Positions 1-11,224 are shown, counted from the stretch's first letter. The stretch: DNA of 64,000 nucleotides from Rhodeus uyekii (GCA_037043235.1 JAWRVZ010000247.1:62001-126000); one strand, 5' to 3'. The notes: generated by a model not told the origin, from the letters alone. Program-made: numbers and translations.

Positions 1-84
1 AATAATAATAATAAAGTCATTGAACATGACACAATTCTTCAGCAAAGATCATGTGTTACGTCCAATGACTTTATTATGATTATT
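1..84. repeat. Imperfect inverted repeat (hairpin) at window edge
   Basis: The first ~22 bases and bases 63-84 are reverse complements with one mismatch around a ~40-base loop. The loop also has shorter complementary arms (aacatga / tcatgtgtt). This could be the end of a small palindromic MITE cut by the window edge. No coding content. Confidence 0.5.
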
Positions 85-1985
85 AAGAAAACAGAACCTT
101 GAGAATGTTTTAAGTCTCTATTCTCTTGTCACAAATGTGCATGTTTGTATATCCCATAGTAGCCTTATGAATGCCAACAACGTGTAAACCTCATATGTGT
201 CGTAGTGAATATTGTAGTTCTATTTGTGTTTTAACAGGTTTTGCTTGCTTACTTTTATGGAGAGTTGACACAGACAACATGTTTTTGTCAAACAGGAATT
301 AAATGCCTCCAGTCATGTGACAATGTACACCACCCATGTTTAAATAGCACCACATTGATCTACAGTAAAAGCCACTTTCACACATGACACCTGTTAAATT
401 GCTTCAGATTTACCTTTTCCAATGAAGTGCTTTCCGTTTTTATTCACATAGCATTCATGTTTCACCACGAACATGGCATTAAAACGTGAGGGCCTCGCAG
501 AGTTTGACAAAGATATCATGAATTCACTGAGGCCCAGGCTTTAAAGGGATTTCAGAAAATAAAGAAGTAAAAGAACTTGAATTTATTGTCCGAAATTTGA
601 ATCATAACGAAGCAATTCTTCATTTGAAACTATGCAGACATTCATTCTTAATCATAGGCTAGGACTAAAACTCTGAAAACAAAAATGATTGCTGACAACC
701 GTTCAACATTTCTGTTGTGGAACACTTGACATTCATTACTCTACCTTACTTTCAATTCTTGCACCATTAAAATTAGACCGATGAATCAAATCAGCGTAAA
801 ATGTAATATTTTTCATTTATTGTCATCCTAACAACATGCAGTCATGAATATAAAATACTGGTGTCGTGAGTCCGCCTCAATGTTCATTGATATTGCATTA
901 ATGCAAACAGCATAGTGTCAACCAACAATATTCAAAACATTTCATTCAAGAGTAAAATCTCCCTTCATTACTAAAATGTAATAATTATCCTCACATTACA
1001 TTCCATGTGTCAGGGTTTTCCCACTTTGTTATGTCCTTGTGTGTGGGGCGTGAAGTTCAATCCTGACACTTTGTTTTTTTGTCAGGATTCAATCATTCAT
1101 GGCTCGTCTGTTTGTCCCTGTTGTGAGCGTACGAGATGGGTGTTTGCTCGTCCTCATGCGCTCTACGCCGTCTGCATGCACTGTTGTGAAAATACTTAAA
1201 GTTTGGATGGCATTTTCTGCCTATTTTAAACAAATCAATTGGTTGATAAAAATGAAAACTAAAACCAGATGAACCATTTCATTATAGAAAACTGTGGGGA
1301 AAATGTCACAAATTGAATAAATGATTTTATTGTCATTGTCATTCCAGGCAAATTGAAAAATAAAACGTTATTAGTGATATGACATTTTATTTTTACTACA
1401 ATCTCCAGGCAATATTGCCAGTACTAAAATGAAAAGGCAAACGTGAAATAAAAACTGCTTCTACAGTTTTTTCAAAGATTTTTTATCAATGCTTACACAA
1501 TAATAATGTCACAATAAAATTAAAATATAAAGTTTAGTTTTCATTGTTTTTCCTCTTTTAGGTTTAGGTTTGCTCTTCAACAGTTTTTGTTGTCTATGCA
1601 AATTCTGTATTAATGAGTAGGTGGGCGTTATTCAAGTAACAGAGCGTGTCTGCGGGTGAATGAGTTGGTGTGTTGTTTGTACAAGTTATTGCAACTATAA
1701 TATTGTTATTATATTGTATTCGAGACAAGTCAGAATGGGGGATGCTGCCAAACAGTATAAAACGTTTTTCCCGCTGCAGTGTCTCAGCCTGAGTCGTGGC
1801 ATCTTCATGTATTCGTCTCCCTTATTTGACACACCTAGACACAGAAAAAGGGGTGGGTCCCAGGTCCAAGAGGTAAAACCACTGTGTGTGGTTTTGCATT
1901 CCCTGTTCTTTTGTTTTTTTTGTTCTGTAATTGTTTGGCCAATGTTCTGCCAATGTTTAGCTAATTGTTCTGCAGAGTTTGCCAA
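85..1985. other. AT-rich intergenic DNA, no gene seen
   Basis: Only short frames without recognisable domains. The longest, around 1660-1992, is open on both strands and resembles nothing I know. Nothing else is supported here. Confidence 0.5.
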
Positions 1986-1991
1986 TCATTA

Positions 1992-2025
1992 AACAGACAG
2001 ACAGACACACACACACACACACACA
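1992..2025. repeat. (CA)n microsatellite
   Basis: Runs of CAGA followed by CACACA; a short simple repeat. Confidence 0.85.
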
Positions 2026-2930
2026 GCCAAGTCTGATGGTCCAAATGACGAGGGACTTTCCAAATGACGTTTGGACTTTTCCGCTGGGATGGCCTGAAAA
2101 GTCCAAACCAGGCCTGCAGAGACCATACAAGCTGGGTCAGAGGGACCACAGACACACCTGCAGTGGGGCAGTGAGGTGGAGTACAGGAACCTGACCCAGA
2201 AGGCATAACATCCCAGAGTGTGGTCTGAGTGCACATTGCAACACTTACCTGGCTTCAGAGTTGTGCAGAGGGTGTGTGAGGAGACACTGCACTCTCAAAC
2301 CGGACCCTGCTGACCATTGGTGAATGGAGAGAGGGATGAGGGAGAGGGGGATGAGTCATAGCATCTCATACTACCATCCGCCCCCTCTTGGGACACATTA
2401 ATAGAGGAAACCGCTCTTTTATTGAGAATTTGGGGTGGAACAGAAAGAAAACTGAACAAAAGATTCCCCACCCAGGCCTCCTCCAGAGAGGGAGTGGTGC
2501 TGCAACCGTTCAATCGATCTCTGGGTCACCTGTCTCAGGAATACCGGGCTGGGATGGGCTGCGCCGCTTTCCTGTGGCCTAGGTGGAGGCTGCTGCTGAG
2601 GCTGTGCTGGAGTGGAGGAGGAAGCCAAAGGGGGGGCGCCCTCACCGACAAGCAGGTGGAGGTTTTGCAGTCGGTGGCTAGGTGGAGAACGGAGCTGGTC
2701 ATAGAGTGCTGACTGACTGAATGATCCACCTGTGCCTGGCCAAAACGTCTTAAACGTTATTGGTAAGGAGGCAGATGTTCCGCTCTTGTGGCGACGTATA
2801 TGTGCTGTATGGGTAAGAACCGTACTCTGTTTTAACAAGTTTGTTAAATGGCAGGTCTACATCCACACAAGACATACTGTGTGAGATTCTTAAAAGCATA
2901 TTCAAATGTAACACAGTCTTTGTTCAGAGA
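2026..2930. other. Unassigned, moderately GC-rich DNA
   Basis: Open frames occur on both strands (for example minus 2419-2838, rich in Pro and Gln) but none has a recognisable domain. This may be decayed retroelement sequence. I cannot support a gene. Confidence 0.4.
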
Positions 2931-2934
2931 GGAA

Positions 2935-3235
2935 GGAGGCGGGGACCGGCAGACGTTTAAACAGACTTTAATGTGCAAAATAAACCATAAATACTAAATA
3001 AACATAATGGCATCAGTCACTCACGGACAACTGCCGCCTACACAAACACAACATAAAGTCCAGGCCTGGTCCTCTCTTGTCTTCCACTGTCGTCGCTCCT
3101 CCTTCTAAGTCTCCGCTCCTCCGTGAGACTCGAGACATCGGTGGCTTACAGGTGGCGCTCATTCCCAATCACGCCACCGGCTCTCGTGATGCTCTCACGG
3201 TCACTCGACCCTGTCCTGCTCTGCACATCAAAAGA
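2935..3235 (-). mobile_element. Probable solo LTR or LTR fragment, minus orientation
   Basis: Read on the minus strand, the block ends with an ATTAAA-type polyadenylation motif followed by a C-rich tail. It resembles the LTR-like blocks at 3570-3890 and 5857-6228 in layout, though not in sequence. Termini and target duplication were not found, so the limits are approximate. Confidence 0.35.
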
Positions 3236-3559
3236 TACTGGTATAGGTTAAACATGTAATTCTTATGTATTTATGTATTTACGTATTTACTAAAAATATG
3301 TAAGTAGGAAGGACAATAATATATGGTCTCTGCTTTGGTAACACTGCTCTAAATCATGCACCATCTTGGAATTCAGTCGATGGAATAATTAAGCTTTCTG
3401 AAAATGTGACTGTTACAAATCAGTTCAAAGTTTACTGTGCACTTATACGTTATTTGAGAGCAGGAAACAAAAGCCATGTTTACAAATTCAGGGACTGGAC
3501 TGATGAGAGCTTCAGAGACAAGCCAAGTCACACAGTTCAGGAATTGTGTAAAGTTCATC

Positions 3560-4970
3560 AGTTATGACAAAAGTTCAACCCACGGAGAGCAGGGTTCAAC
3601 TCAAAACTCTCTGTAATAAACAAAAACTTTGTAAATTTTGTAAAACAAAACGGCACACTTGTGCAAAACAGAAGAGAACCAGGAAACGTGGAGAACACGT
3701 AGAAGAAACACACAAAATGAAACATCATCAAAAACTGACAACAACAAAGGAAAATATGAGTCACCTGTTCCCCTTTTATACACAAGAGAAAGGGGAACAG
3801 GTGATGAGACTAACAAGGGGAGTGGCTGACAACAACAGCGGAGGGAGGAGGACCAGGTGCAGGACAAGATGGAACAGAACAGAAACATGAGTCCAACAGA
3901 TGAAAAATGAGTGGAGGGTGGTAGAAGCCAGGGGGACGCCAGGAGCAGGGGGCACCAGATGGACAGATCATACAGGACGAGGCCCCAGGATGGAAACAAG
4001 GCAACAGCCGGGTGGTGGATGAAGCCCTGGGGACGAAGATGCCACAGGAGGTCCAGATGGAGGACGCAGGCGGAGCCAGAGAAACGGAGGACAGAGGCGG
4101 AAAAGAGGACGAAGGCGGAGCCAGAGAAACTGAGGACAGAGGCGGAACAGAGGACGAAGGCTGAGCCAGAGAAACGGAGGACAGAGGCGGAACACAGGAC
4201 GAAGGCGGAGCCAGCGAAACGGAGGACAATGGCGGAACAGAGGACGAAGGCTGAGCCAGAGAAACGGAGGACAGAGGCGGAACACAGGACGAAGGCGGAG
4301 CCAGAGAAACGGAGGACAATGGCGGAACAGAGGACAAAGGCGGAGCCAGAGAAACGGAGGACAGAGGTGGAACAGAGGACGAAGGCTGAGCCAGAGAAAC
4401 GGATGACAGAGGCGGAACAGAGGACAAAGGCAGAGCCAGAGAAACGGAGGACAGAGGTGGAACAGAGGACGAAGGCTGAGCCAGAGAAACGGACGACAGA
4501 GGCGGAACAGAGGACGAAGGCTGAGCCAGAGAAACGGACGACAGAGGCGGAACACAGGACGAAGGCGGAGCCAGAGAAACGGAGGACAATGGCGGAACAG
4601 AGGACGAAGGCGGAGTCAGAGAAATGGAGCACAGAGGCAGAACAGAGGACGAAGGCGGAGTCAGAGAAACGGAGCACAGAGGTGGAACAGAGGACGAAGG
4701 CGGAGTCAGAGAAACGGAGGACAGAGGACGAACAGAGGACGAAGGCTGAGCCAGAGAAACGGAGGACAGTGCCGGAACAGAGGATGAAGGCGGAGTCAGA
4801 GAAACGGAGGACAGAGGCGGAACAGAGGACGAAGGTGGAGTCAGAGAAACGGAGCACAGAGGCGGAACAGAGGACGAAGGCGGAGCCGGGGGAAGGAGGA
4901 GCCAGATGGAGCCAAAGGCGGAACCGAGGTGATGACTGAGGGACGAGGTTGGGTGGGAACATACAGGAGC
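3560..4970 (-). mobile_element. Partial non-autonomous LTR-type element with gag-like Pro/Ser-rich frame
   Basis: Bases ~3570-3890 look like an LTR in minus orientation: on the minus strand there is a TATAAAAGGGG box near 3770-3790. The adjoining internal part, 3900-4960, is open on the minus strand and encodes a Ser/Pro/Leu-rich low-complexity protein dominated by a 45-bp minisatellite. The non-repeat tail, rich in Trp and Pro, resembles the gag-like frames of many cyprinid LTR elements. No second LTR was found. A TIR element sits directly beyond at 4976, which may have displaced the other end. Protein-level identity is uncertain because the repeat makes several frames open. Confidence 0.45.
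4065..4885. repeat. 45-bp coding minisatellite, about 18 copies
   Basis: A 45-base unit (core GAGCCAGAGAAACGG and AGGCGGAACAGAGGAC) repeats with point differences. Because 45 is a multiple of 3 and the unit lacks stops, three or more frames on both strands stay open for 500-1300 bases. Those open frames are a by-product of the repeat. Only the minus-strand frame continues into the non-repeat flank of the LTR element. Confidence 0.9.
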
Positions 4971-4975
4971 CAGCT

Positions 4976-5636
4976 CAGGCCCCGTCCACACGGAGACGCG
5001 GATCACTGCATCCGCATACATTTCTTACCGGATTGGCGTTCTGTCCACACGCATCCGGCGATTTGGGAGAGTGAATCCGCTATCTTTTAATACCGGGTCC
5101 TAAAGTGGATAGATCTGAATCCGACACCCTTGCGGACTCGTGTGGACGGGCAATCCGTATATTTTTTTGTTTACCAATGATGTCATCACATCACGTGTCG
5201 GCTGCGTCACAGTAACAGCAACAGTGTTGCCAGATTGGACTGAAGATTCCAGCGCAGCTACAGCTTAAAACCCTCCCATTTAAAAAAATACCAGCCCAAA
5301 GTGCGTACTCAAAGTGCGTATAAATAATGAAACATTTTGAGCGATTTTATGCATCAAAAACCATCCCAAATTTTATCAACCAGCCCAATGCATGTTTTCC
5401 TGGTCGGAACAACACTGAACAGCAACAACAATGCGCATGCTCAAAGTCTTCTTCTCTGTGTATAGTGTATTATCTGTGGCAGAATTACAGCGCCCCATAC
5501 TGGTCTGGCATATAAACTACACCGGATTCAGTCGGTTTCAGTGGTATCGTGTGGACGCTGATTTTTTTTTTGAACGAGGAAAAAAAAGAAAGATCGGATA
5601 AGGAACGCGCCGGCATTGTTTGGACGTGGCCTCAGA
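4976..5636. mobile_element. Non-autonomous DNA transposon with terminal inverted repeats
   Basis: The left end reads CAGGCCCCGTCCACACGG. The right end, reverse-complemented, reads GAGGCCACGTCCAAACAA. Sub-terminal GTGTGGACGG / CGTGTGGACGC motifs repeat the pattern inside. There is no transposase, so this is a ~660-bp MITE-like element. The superfamily is not certain (hAT-like by TIR style). The target duplication is not clean. Confidence 0.6.
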
Positions 5637-5856
5637 GAGCTCGTTCAGGGTTCTGGACCACACATGAGAAACGACATGACCTTTAACATCACTAACTGGA
5701 TTGGATTTCAAAAAGTTGTAAAAGACATTGAAGTGCCTTGTTTGAGGGATAAAGAGTCCTAAAGGACCTTTGCAAAGCTAACCTAACAGTCAAATGCCTC
5801 AGATATTCATTCTTTATTATTATTATTTCAATCCTATATTTTGAAACCTTTGGCTG

Positions 5857-6228
5857 TGTCATACAACGGGGGTGCTGGCGTGTGATGTGGAGAACAAACG
5901 AGGAAACTCAGATGCAAACGAAACTCAGGTTTATTAACAAACGGAGAAACTGAAAACACTTTAAATACAAACATAAAAGGCACTCGAGGGTGCAAACGCA
6001 AACCTGATGTAAACACTGGGGAACACGGAGGAACATCCACACGCGGGGAACGACCGAGGAACTCTGACGAACACCGACAAACACAAAGGGACACAGGAGG
6101 GTATTTATAGAGACGAGGAAACTACACACAGCTGACGGGACTTGGGCAGTGATTAACGAGACAGGTGTGGAACAATCTAGAAGACACAGAAGGACCCGGA
6201 AGGTGAGAGACGAGACAAGACTGTGACA
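5857..6228 (-). repeat. 3' LTR of the minus-strand LTR element
   Basis: Direct copy of 8326-8654 with an extra ~43 bases near its left end (about 5868-5910). On the minus strand it starts TGTCACAG and ends TATGACA, and includes a TATAAATA box near 6100-6110. Confidence 0.8.
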
Positions 6229-6250
6229 GTACGCCCCCTCCCGCAAGGCG
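6229..6250 (-). promoter_or_regulatory. Polypurine tract next to the 3' LTR
   Basis: On the minus strand the bases just before the LTR read GCGGGAGGGGGCG, purine-rich as needed for plus-strand DNA priming. The position next to the LTR supports the minus orientation. Confidence 0.55.
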
Positions 6251-6479
6251 TGACCTCACACCGAATGAGAAACACCTTGTGGAGGGGAGGGAGGGGGAAC
6301 AGGAGGACAAGACAGACCAGACAACAGAAGAAACAAGGGTGGGAGGGTGGGCACCCTGGAGACCGGGTTACCCGGAGTCATGGGTGGTCTCCAGGGTGGT
6401 ACCGGGGCTATGGGGAACCAGGGTGGCACAGGGGAATAGGGCACCCGGGTGGCACGGCAGTCCAAGGTGGCTCAGGGAC

Positions 6480-7310
6480 GGCCGGCGGCAGAGGCTCTGG
6501 GAGGACCGACCGGCGGCGGCGGAGGCTCTGGATCTGGAGGGACCGGCTCTGGAGGCTCTGGATCTGGAGGGACCGGCTCTGGATCTGGAGGGACCGGCTC
6601 TGGAGGCTCTGGATCTGGAGGGGCCGGCTCTGGAGGCTCTGGATCTGGAGGGACCGGCTCTGGCTCTGGATCTGGGCTCTGGCTCTGGATCTGGAGGGGC
6701 CGGCTCTGGAGGCTCTGGATCTGGAGGGACCGGCTCTGGCTCTGGATCTGGGCTCTGGAGGCTCTGGATCTGGAGGGACCGGCTCTGGCTCTGGATCTGG
6801 GCTCTGGCTCTGGATCTGGAGGGGCCGGCTCTGGAGGCTCTGGATCTGGAGGGACCGGCTCTGGCGGCTCTGGATCTGGAGGGACCGGCTCTGGATCTGG
6901 AGGGGCCGGCTCTGGAGGCTCTGGATCTGGAGGGACCGGCTCTGGCTCTGGATCTGGGCTCTGGCTCTGGATCTGGGCTCTGGAGGCTCTGGATCTGGAG
7001 GGACCGGCTCTGGCTCTGGATCTGGGCTCTGGAGGCTCTGGATCTGGAGGGACCGGCTCTGGAGGGACTGGCTCTGGAGGCTCTGGATCTGGAGGGACCG
7101 GCTCTGGAGGCTCTGGATCTGGAGGGACCGGCTCTGGCTCTGGATCTGGGCTCTGGCTCTGGATCTGGAGGGACCGGCTCTGGCTCTGGCGGGACCGGCT
7201 CTGGATCTGGGTCCGGATCCGGCGGCTGTGGCTCTGGCTGGACCGGCTGGAACCGCTGTGGCTCTGGCTGGAACGGCTGTGGTTCTGGCTGGACCGGCTG
7301 GGACGGCGGA
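6480..7310. repeat. GGCTCTGGATCTGGA minisatellite inside the LTR element
   Basis: Hexamers GGCTCT, GGATCT and GGAGGG alternate in higher-order 18- and 30-base units. All spacings are multiples of 6, so both strands stay open: Gly/Ser-rich on plus, Pro/Glu-rich (PEPVPPDPEP type) on minus. The repeat lies in the 3' part of the gag-like region. Confidence 0.9.
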
Positions 7311-7319
7311 GGCTCTGGG

Positions 7320-7560
7320 CAGAGTTCTGGAGGTCCGGCTGCACCGGCGGAGGATCTGAGTGGTCCGGCTGCACCGGCGGAGGATCTGAGAGGTCCGGCT
7401 GCACCGGCGGAGGCTCTGGGAGGGCCGGCTGCACCGGCGGAGGCTCTGGGAGGGCCGGCTGCACCGGCGGAGGCTCTGGGAGGGCCGGCTTCACCGGCGG
7501 AGGCTCTGGGAGGGCCGGCTTCACCGGCGGAGGCTCTGGGAGGGCCACGGGAGATCTGGC
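7320..7560. repeat. 30-bp minisatellite inside the LTR element
   Basis: About seven copies of a 30-base unit with core GGTCCGGCTGCACCGGCGGA, in phase with codons. It abuts the previous array and the 3' end of the gag-like frame. Confidence 0.85.
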
Positions 7561-8309
7561 CAATCCAGAGGCCCGGGCAGGTCCAGCGATTCAGGCCACA
7601 GCGGGAGTCCCAGGTCAGTCGCTGGCTCTGGCGGGCGGATCACGGGCGCTGGCTCTGGCGGGCGGATCACGGGCTCTGGCTCGGGCTGGAGGATCTCTGG
7701 CTCGGGCTGGAGGATCTCTGGCTCGGGCTGGAAGATCTCAGGAACAGGCGCTGACGGGCGTCGAGGAGCAGGCTTGGACGCTGGACCCGGTTCTGGCTCA
7801 TTCGCGGGACTCCCAAGCCTTACTGCAGGCGCTATCAGTCTGCTAACGGGCGCAGGAGTGAGCTGAAGAGCTGTGGGCGCGATTGCAGACTGACCAGCGA
7901 GACATACTGATCCAGGCTGCCCTCCAGCGGGCACAGGTACAGCCTCACGAGGTGCGGGCGTTGAAGCAGGCGGGCGCGCTGCAGCTGCTGCAGGGGAGAT
8001 GAGCCTTGGCTGTTCGGACTGAGGGTAGAGGCGCTCAACACATTTCACAATCGTCTTCATCGAGTTTAGACCCGTGGTGTCTGGAGGATCATCTGCGAAA
8101 TGGCGGGCCGCCCCGATCCAGAACAGTGCGGAGATGGTTTGATCCGGAAACAGTGCGGAAATGGTTTGATCCGGGAACGGTGCGTCGCAAGCCACCAAGG
8201 AGAAATCCAGAACTAACTGGCCAAAATTCTCGCTTCGCATTAGCGCGATTGTCAGAAGCCGTTCTTCGAAATCCATATGGATTAACACGAAGTCTGTTGG
8301 GGGTGACAA
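7521..8309 (-). CDS. Gag-like protein of the LTR element
   Basis: A 262-residue frame begins just inside the right-hand LTR on the minus strand, so it is the first gene of the element. Residues ~1-90 look globular: acidic and aliphatic helices with a Phe-Pro-Asp-Gln-Thr-Ile-Ser motif that is tandemly duplicated, probably a recent 30-base duplication. Residues ~95-262 are Pro/Ala/Glu-rich with a repeated ILQPEPE motif. No zinc knuckle, protease or polymerase motif is visible. Cyprinid LTR elements commonly carry a gag-like frame of this kind, and that is the reason for the call. A second Pro-rich frame continues on the same strand through the minisatellites to 6472 but has no independent support. 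Function beyond particle assembly cannot be inferred. Confidence 0.5.
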   Translation of the reverse strand: MSPPTDFVLIHMDFEERLLTIALMRSENFGQLVLDFSLVACDAPFPDQTISALFPDQTISALFWIGAARHFADDPPDTTGLNSMKTIVKCVERLYPQSEQPRLISPAAAAARPPASTPAPREAVPVPAGGQPGSVCLAGQSAIAPTALQLTPAPVSRLIAPAVRLGSPANEPEPGPASKPAPRRPSAPVPEIFQPEPEILQPEPEILQPEPEPVIRPPEPAPVIRPPEPATDLGLPLWPESLDLPGPLDWPDLPWPSQSLRR

Positions 8310-8325
8310 ACCCGGTTGGTGTTTC

Positions 8326-8654
8326 TGTCATACAAAATGCAAAACGAAACTCAGGTTTATTAACAAACGGAGAAACTGAAAACACTTTAAATACAAACAT
8401 AAAAGGCACTCGAGGGTGCAAACGCAAACCTGATGTAAACACTGGGGAACACGGAGAAACATCCACACGCGGGGAACGACCGAGGAACTCTGACGAACAC
8501 CGACAAACACAAAGGGACACAGGAGGGTATTTATAGAGACGAGGAAACTACACACAGCTGACGGGACTTGGGCAGTGATTAACGAGACAGGTGTGGAACA
8601 ATCTAGAAGACACAGAAGGACCCGGAAGGTGAGAGACAAAACAAGACTGTGACA
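8326..8654 (-). repeat. 5' LTR of the minus-strand LTR element
   Basis: Matches 5857-6228 closely after a 43-bp deletion near its inner end. It contains the same minus-strand TATAAATA box (near 8530) and is followed by the target-duplication copy GGCTG at 8655. Confidence 0.8.
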
Positions 8655-8659
8655 GGCTG

Positions 8660-9520
8660 ATTACAAGTCTGCAGTTCTTTTGTAAAGAACAAAATAAAGG
8701 GCATTGTAGAAATATCTGTTGCAGATTTTGTTTGTGTAATTTGATAATGAAAAAATATATATATACATTGTAACCTATACATATATACACATATAAATAA
8801 TCAAATGCACTGTGTTTCAGTTATTCTCTTAAGACGTGTGTATATTTAGTGACTCATATCAGATGTCTCTCCTTCAAGGAAGCAAATATAATGAAGAACA
8901 GGTCAGTCAGGTTTGAAATATTTGAAAACCACAAAACCCTATAAAGTGTATTCGGAGAACATTCAGATCCCTTAATTTGCATGACAATTGGATTGTAGTT
9001 CTTTTATCTGGTAATCAAGACTTGGAGTCCATCTGTGACAACTTATACTGATTAGGCTTTGTTTTGGAAAGGCACACACACTTGTTTATATATGGCCAGA
9101 CAGCAGAAAAACGCACTTCAGAGCAAAAACTGAACCACAAAGTTAAAGGAAGCAACTTTGTAAAATTTGTCGTTGTAAATTTTCAGTAAAATGCTGCCAG
9201 CTGGATTTTCAGACACTGTATTTTTACAGGACTCAACAACATTTACTGTAGAGTTGACATGAATGCACACGAAGATAATGGCAAAAATACAATATTTAAA
9301 CATCCATAAGATAATCCACAAGAACAGAGAAACACACAATAAAATGATTTAAAATACAAACAATACAATAACAATGCAAAACATCCAGAAAAGGACAATA
9401 CCAGACAAATACATGCAGGTGAAAATGCTGGTGATTGATGAACACAGCTGAACATGATTACTGTCCGTGACAACAAACGAGTGACGAAACACCACGAGTC
9501 CAAGCAAACGGGGTTGTGAG
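8660..9520. other. AT-rich intergenic DNA, no gene seen
   Basis: Short frames only. The 9340-9500 stretch (CTGTCCGTGACAACAAACG and neighbours) has an LTR-like feel in minus orientation, but no termini were found. Confidence 0.4.
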
Positions 9521-9527
9521 GGAATGC

Positions 9528-9640
9528 AGAGGAGAGGAGAGGAAGAGGAAGAGGAAGAGGAGGAGGAGGAGGAGGAGGAGGAGGAGGAGGAAGGTACAGA
9601 CAGACAGACAGACAGGAGGAGGAGGAGGAGGTGGTTCTGG
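9528..9640. repeat. Purine-rich (GGA)n / (GACA)n microsatellite
   Basis: A long GAGGAGGAGG run interrupted by CAGACAGACAGA, then further GGA repeats. Open frames across it are artefacts. Confidence 0.9.
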
Positions 9641-10554
9641 AGGAGGACAGATGATGATGATGGCTCTTCATCCAGGTGTGTTTGATGCTTTTATTAATGC
9701 TTGAGTGCAATATTTGAATTCTGGTTATTTTCTTCAAAGCCTTTGTACAAAATGCAGCAAAGTCACAGGAAGCATGAAGACTCTGAGAGTGTGTGTGTGA
9801 ACTGGGATGAAACGGACTGGAAATACCTGTGCGTAACTGGTTTGAGCGCACACATTTCACACAATCAGATTACATTATTTAGACAGACTTTGGCATAATA
9901 TTGATTGTTGAGCAGGAAGTTTCGATAGAAAGGTGTTCAGCGAAGGGAGTTGTTTTCAGAGAGCGCACAGGCAGGGACGTTGAAGCACGTTCAGGGAAGA
10001 GCGCCCCTTCATCATTTACGGTTGTTGCTGGATTCAGATCCACAGAGTCTCTCGGCTGTGCTCTGAGAAACAGGATTATCAATGTAATTTGAGACACATT
10101 CACGTTTGGGTGAGTAAATTATGACATTTAGATTTTTGGGTGAACTGTCCCTTTATTCATCTTTTAATACTAAAAGTGTAACTATATTATTTAATCATGT
10201 GCATGTGCAAAATAACGCAATCATCAACATTAAACAGCATATAAATCTCAACTGTGTGATGTTTCTGAATGAAGCGTGGAGCAGGACGAGCTTCAGGATG
10301 AAGTGTTTGTGATTTTCTCAGCTCACACACACTCAGCTGAATCCTTCATTTAAATGATGATGTTTGTTTTGTGTTCAGAGATGATTGTGTTTGTGTTGGT
10401 TTGCGTTTTCTCCTGTCCTCCGCCCTTCTGTTTCAATGGATGCTGATCTGAAGTTCATTGAGTTATGTGTATCTGGTCAGAGTGTGATGAGCTAGTCAGG
10501 GTTCAGCTCTGTGTAAGTGTGTGTGTGTCACGCTTGTTCTGTAAGGCTGTAGTT

Positions 10555-10650
10555 GTGAGTGTTTGAGCATTGTGCTTGCAACATCAAGGTCATGGGTTTG
10601 ATCCCAAGGGAAGCAAGAACTGATTCAATGTGTTTCTTGAATCATTAATT
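10555..10650 (+). mobile_element. tRNA-derived SINE fragment
   Basis: Contains the segment ACATCAAGGTCATGGG followed by GTTTGATCCC, a near-consensus Pol III B box. It then has a tail matching the SINE at 37297-37475 (GCAAGAACTGATTCAATGTG). The 5' A-box part is decayed, and the downstream AAATG-rich tail is lost or changed. Confidence 0.65.
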
Positions 10651-10896
10651 AGAATAATTTTACGAATCATTTGTAACAAAGTAAGCTTTAAGGAAATAAA
10701 ATCTCATAATACAGTCAAATAGGAAACACTTTACAAAGCACCGTTACACCTTTATTAGTATAATCTATAAAAAATGTTGTGTGGGTCCGTTATATCGTAG
10801 AATTAACAATGAACAACTGCGTTTGTGTCCATTGGCTTTAAACATGATTAACTTGGTTTTAAAACATTGCTGTGAGTGTTGAGTGTGTTGCTGTGA

Positions 10897-10899
<3 letters not shown>

Positions 10900-10968
<69 letters not shown>

Positions 10969-10985
10969 GAGTGTGTGTGTTGCTG
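10900..10985. repeat. (GT)n(GA)n(GT)n compound microsatellite
   Basis: GTGTGT followed by more than 25 GA dinucleotides and then GT again. Confidence 0.95.
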
Positions 10986-10999
10986 TGTGCGTGTGTGTC

Positions 11000-11224
11000 G
11001 CTGTGTGTGAGTGTTGTGGAGTCGCGTGAGCTGCAGAAGCAGTGCGTGACTGAAGCGGTGTTGCTCTGCTCCGTTAAACCGCACCCGGAAATCAGTGCGC
11101 CTCGGGGCGTCGCGAGCAGGACGGAGTTCGAGCTCAGAGTTGATGTGAACGGAAGGAAGCGTTCATTTATCGTGACGGACAGCGGCCGGACACACATGAC
11201 GGTCAGACGCTTTCTTTACTCTCC
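11000..11224 (+). other. Candidate CpG-rich first exon ending at a strong splice donor
   Basis: The stretch is richer in CpG than its surroundings and stays open in a frame that runs to 11224. There it meets CC followed by GTGAGTG, a near-consensus donor. The non-repeat part of the frame (from about 11020) has ordinary composition, including a VDVNGRKRSFIV segment. I do not recognise the protein and found no partner exon downstream. It may be a real first exon, a 5' UTR or chance. The upstream part of the same frame is simple repeat and should not count as coding. Confidence 0.25.

Larger units (their letters stand above)
5857..8654 (-). mobile_element. Complete non-autonomous LTR retrotransposon with 5-bp target duplication
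   Basis: Two direct repeats (5857-6228 and 8326-8654) begin TGTCATACAA and end CTGTGACA. The element is flanked by GGCTG at 5852-5856 and again at 8655-8659, a perfect 5-bp target duplication. Orientation is minus: the TATAAATA box in the LTRs reads on that strand, and a purine-rich tract (GGGAGGGGG) sits just inside the 6228 LTR in the right place for a polypurine tract. The 2.1-kb interior encodes only a gag-like protein and repeat sequence, with no protease, reverse transcriptase or integrase, so it must rely on another element for mobility. The LTRs differ by few substitutions plus a ~43-bp deletion in the 8326 copy, which suggests recent insertion. Confidence 0.8.

Noticed and set aside
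3601..4962. 450-codon minus-strand frame, a 400-codon frame on the same strand and a 342-codon plus-strand frame as host genes
   Set aside because: All are held open by the 45-bp stop-free minisatellite. Only the minus-strand retroelement context gives any support.
6223..7846. Gly/Ser-rich plus-strand frames of 378-491 codons (collagen-like or silk-like protein)
   Set aside because: They cross a multiple-of-6 minisatellite inside a minus-strand LTR element. They are out of phase with the element's gene and have no domain.
9516..9704. Arg-rich short protein
   Set aside because: Translation of a (GGA)n microsatellite.
10872..11000. Start of a coding frame in the GT/GA repeat (RERERE / VCVCV)
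   Set aside because: Pure microsatellite translation; only the part after ~11020 is considered as a possible exon.
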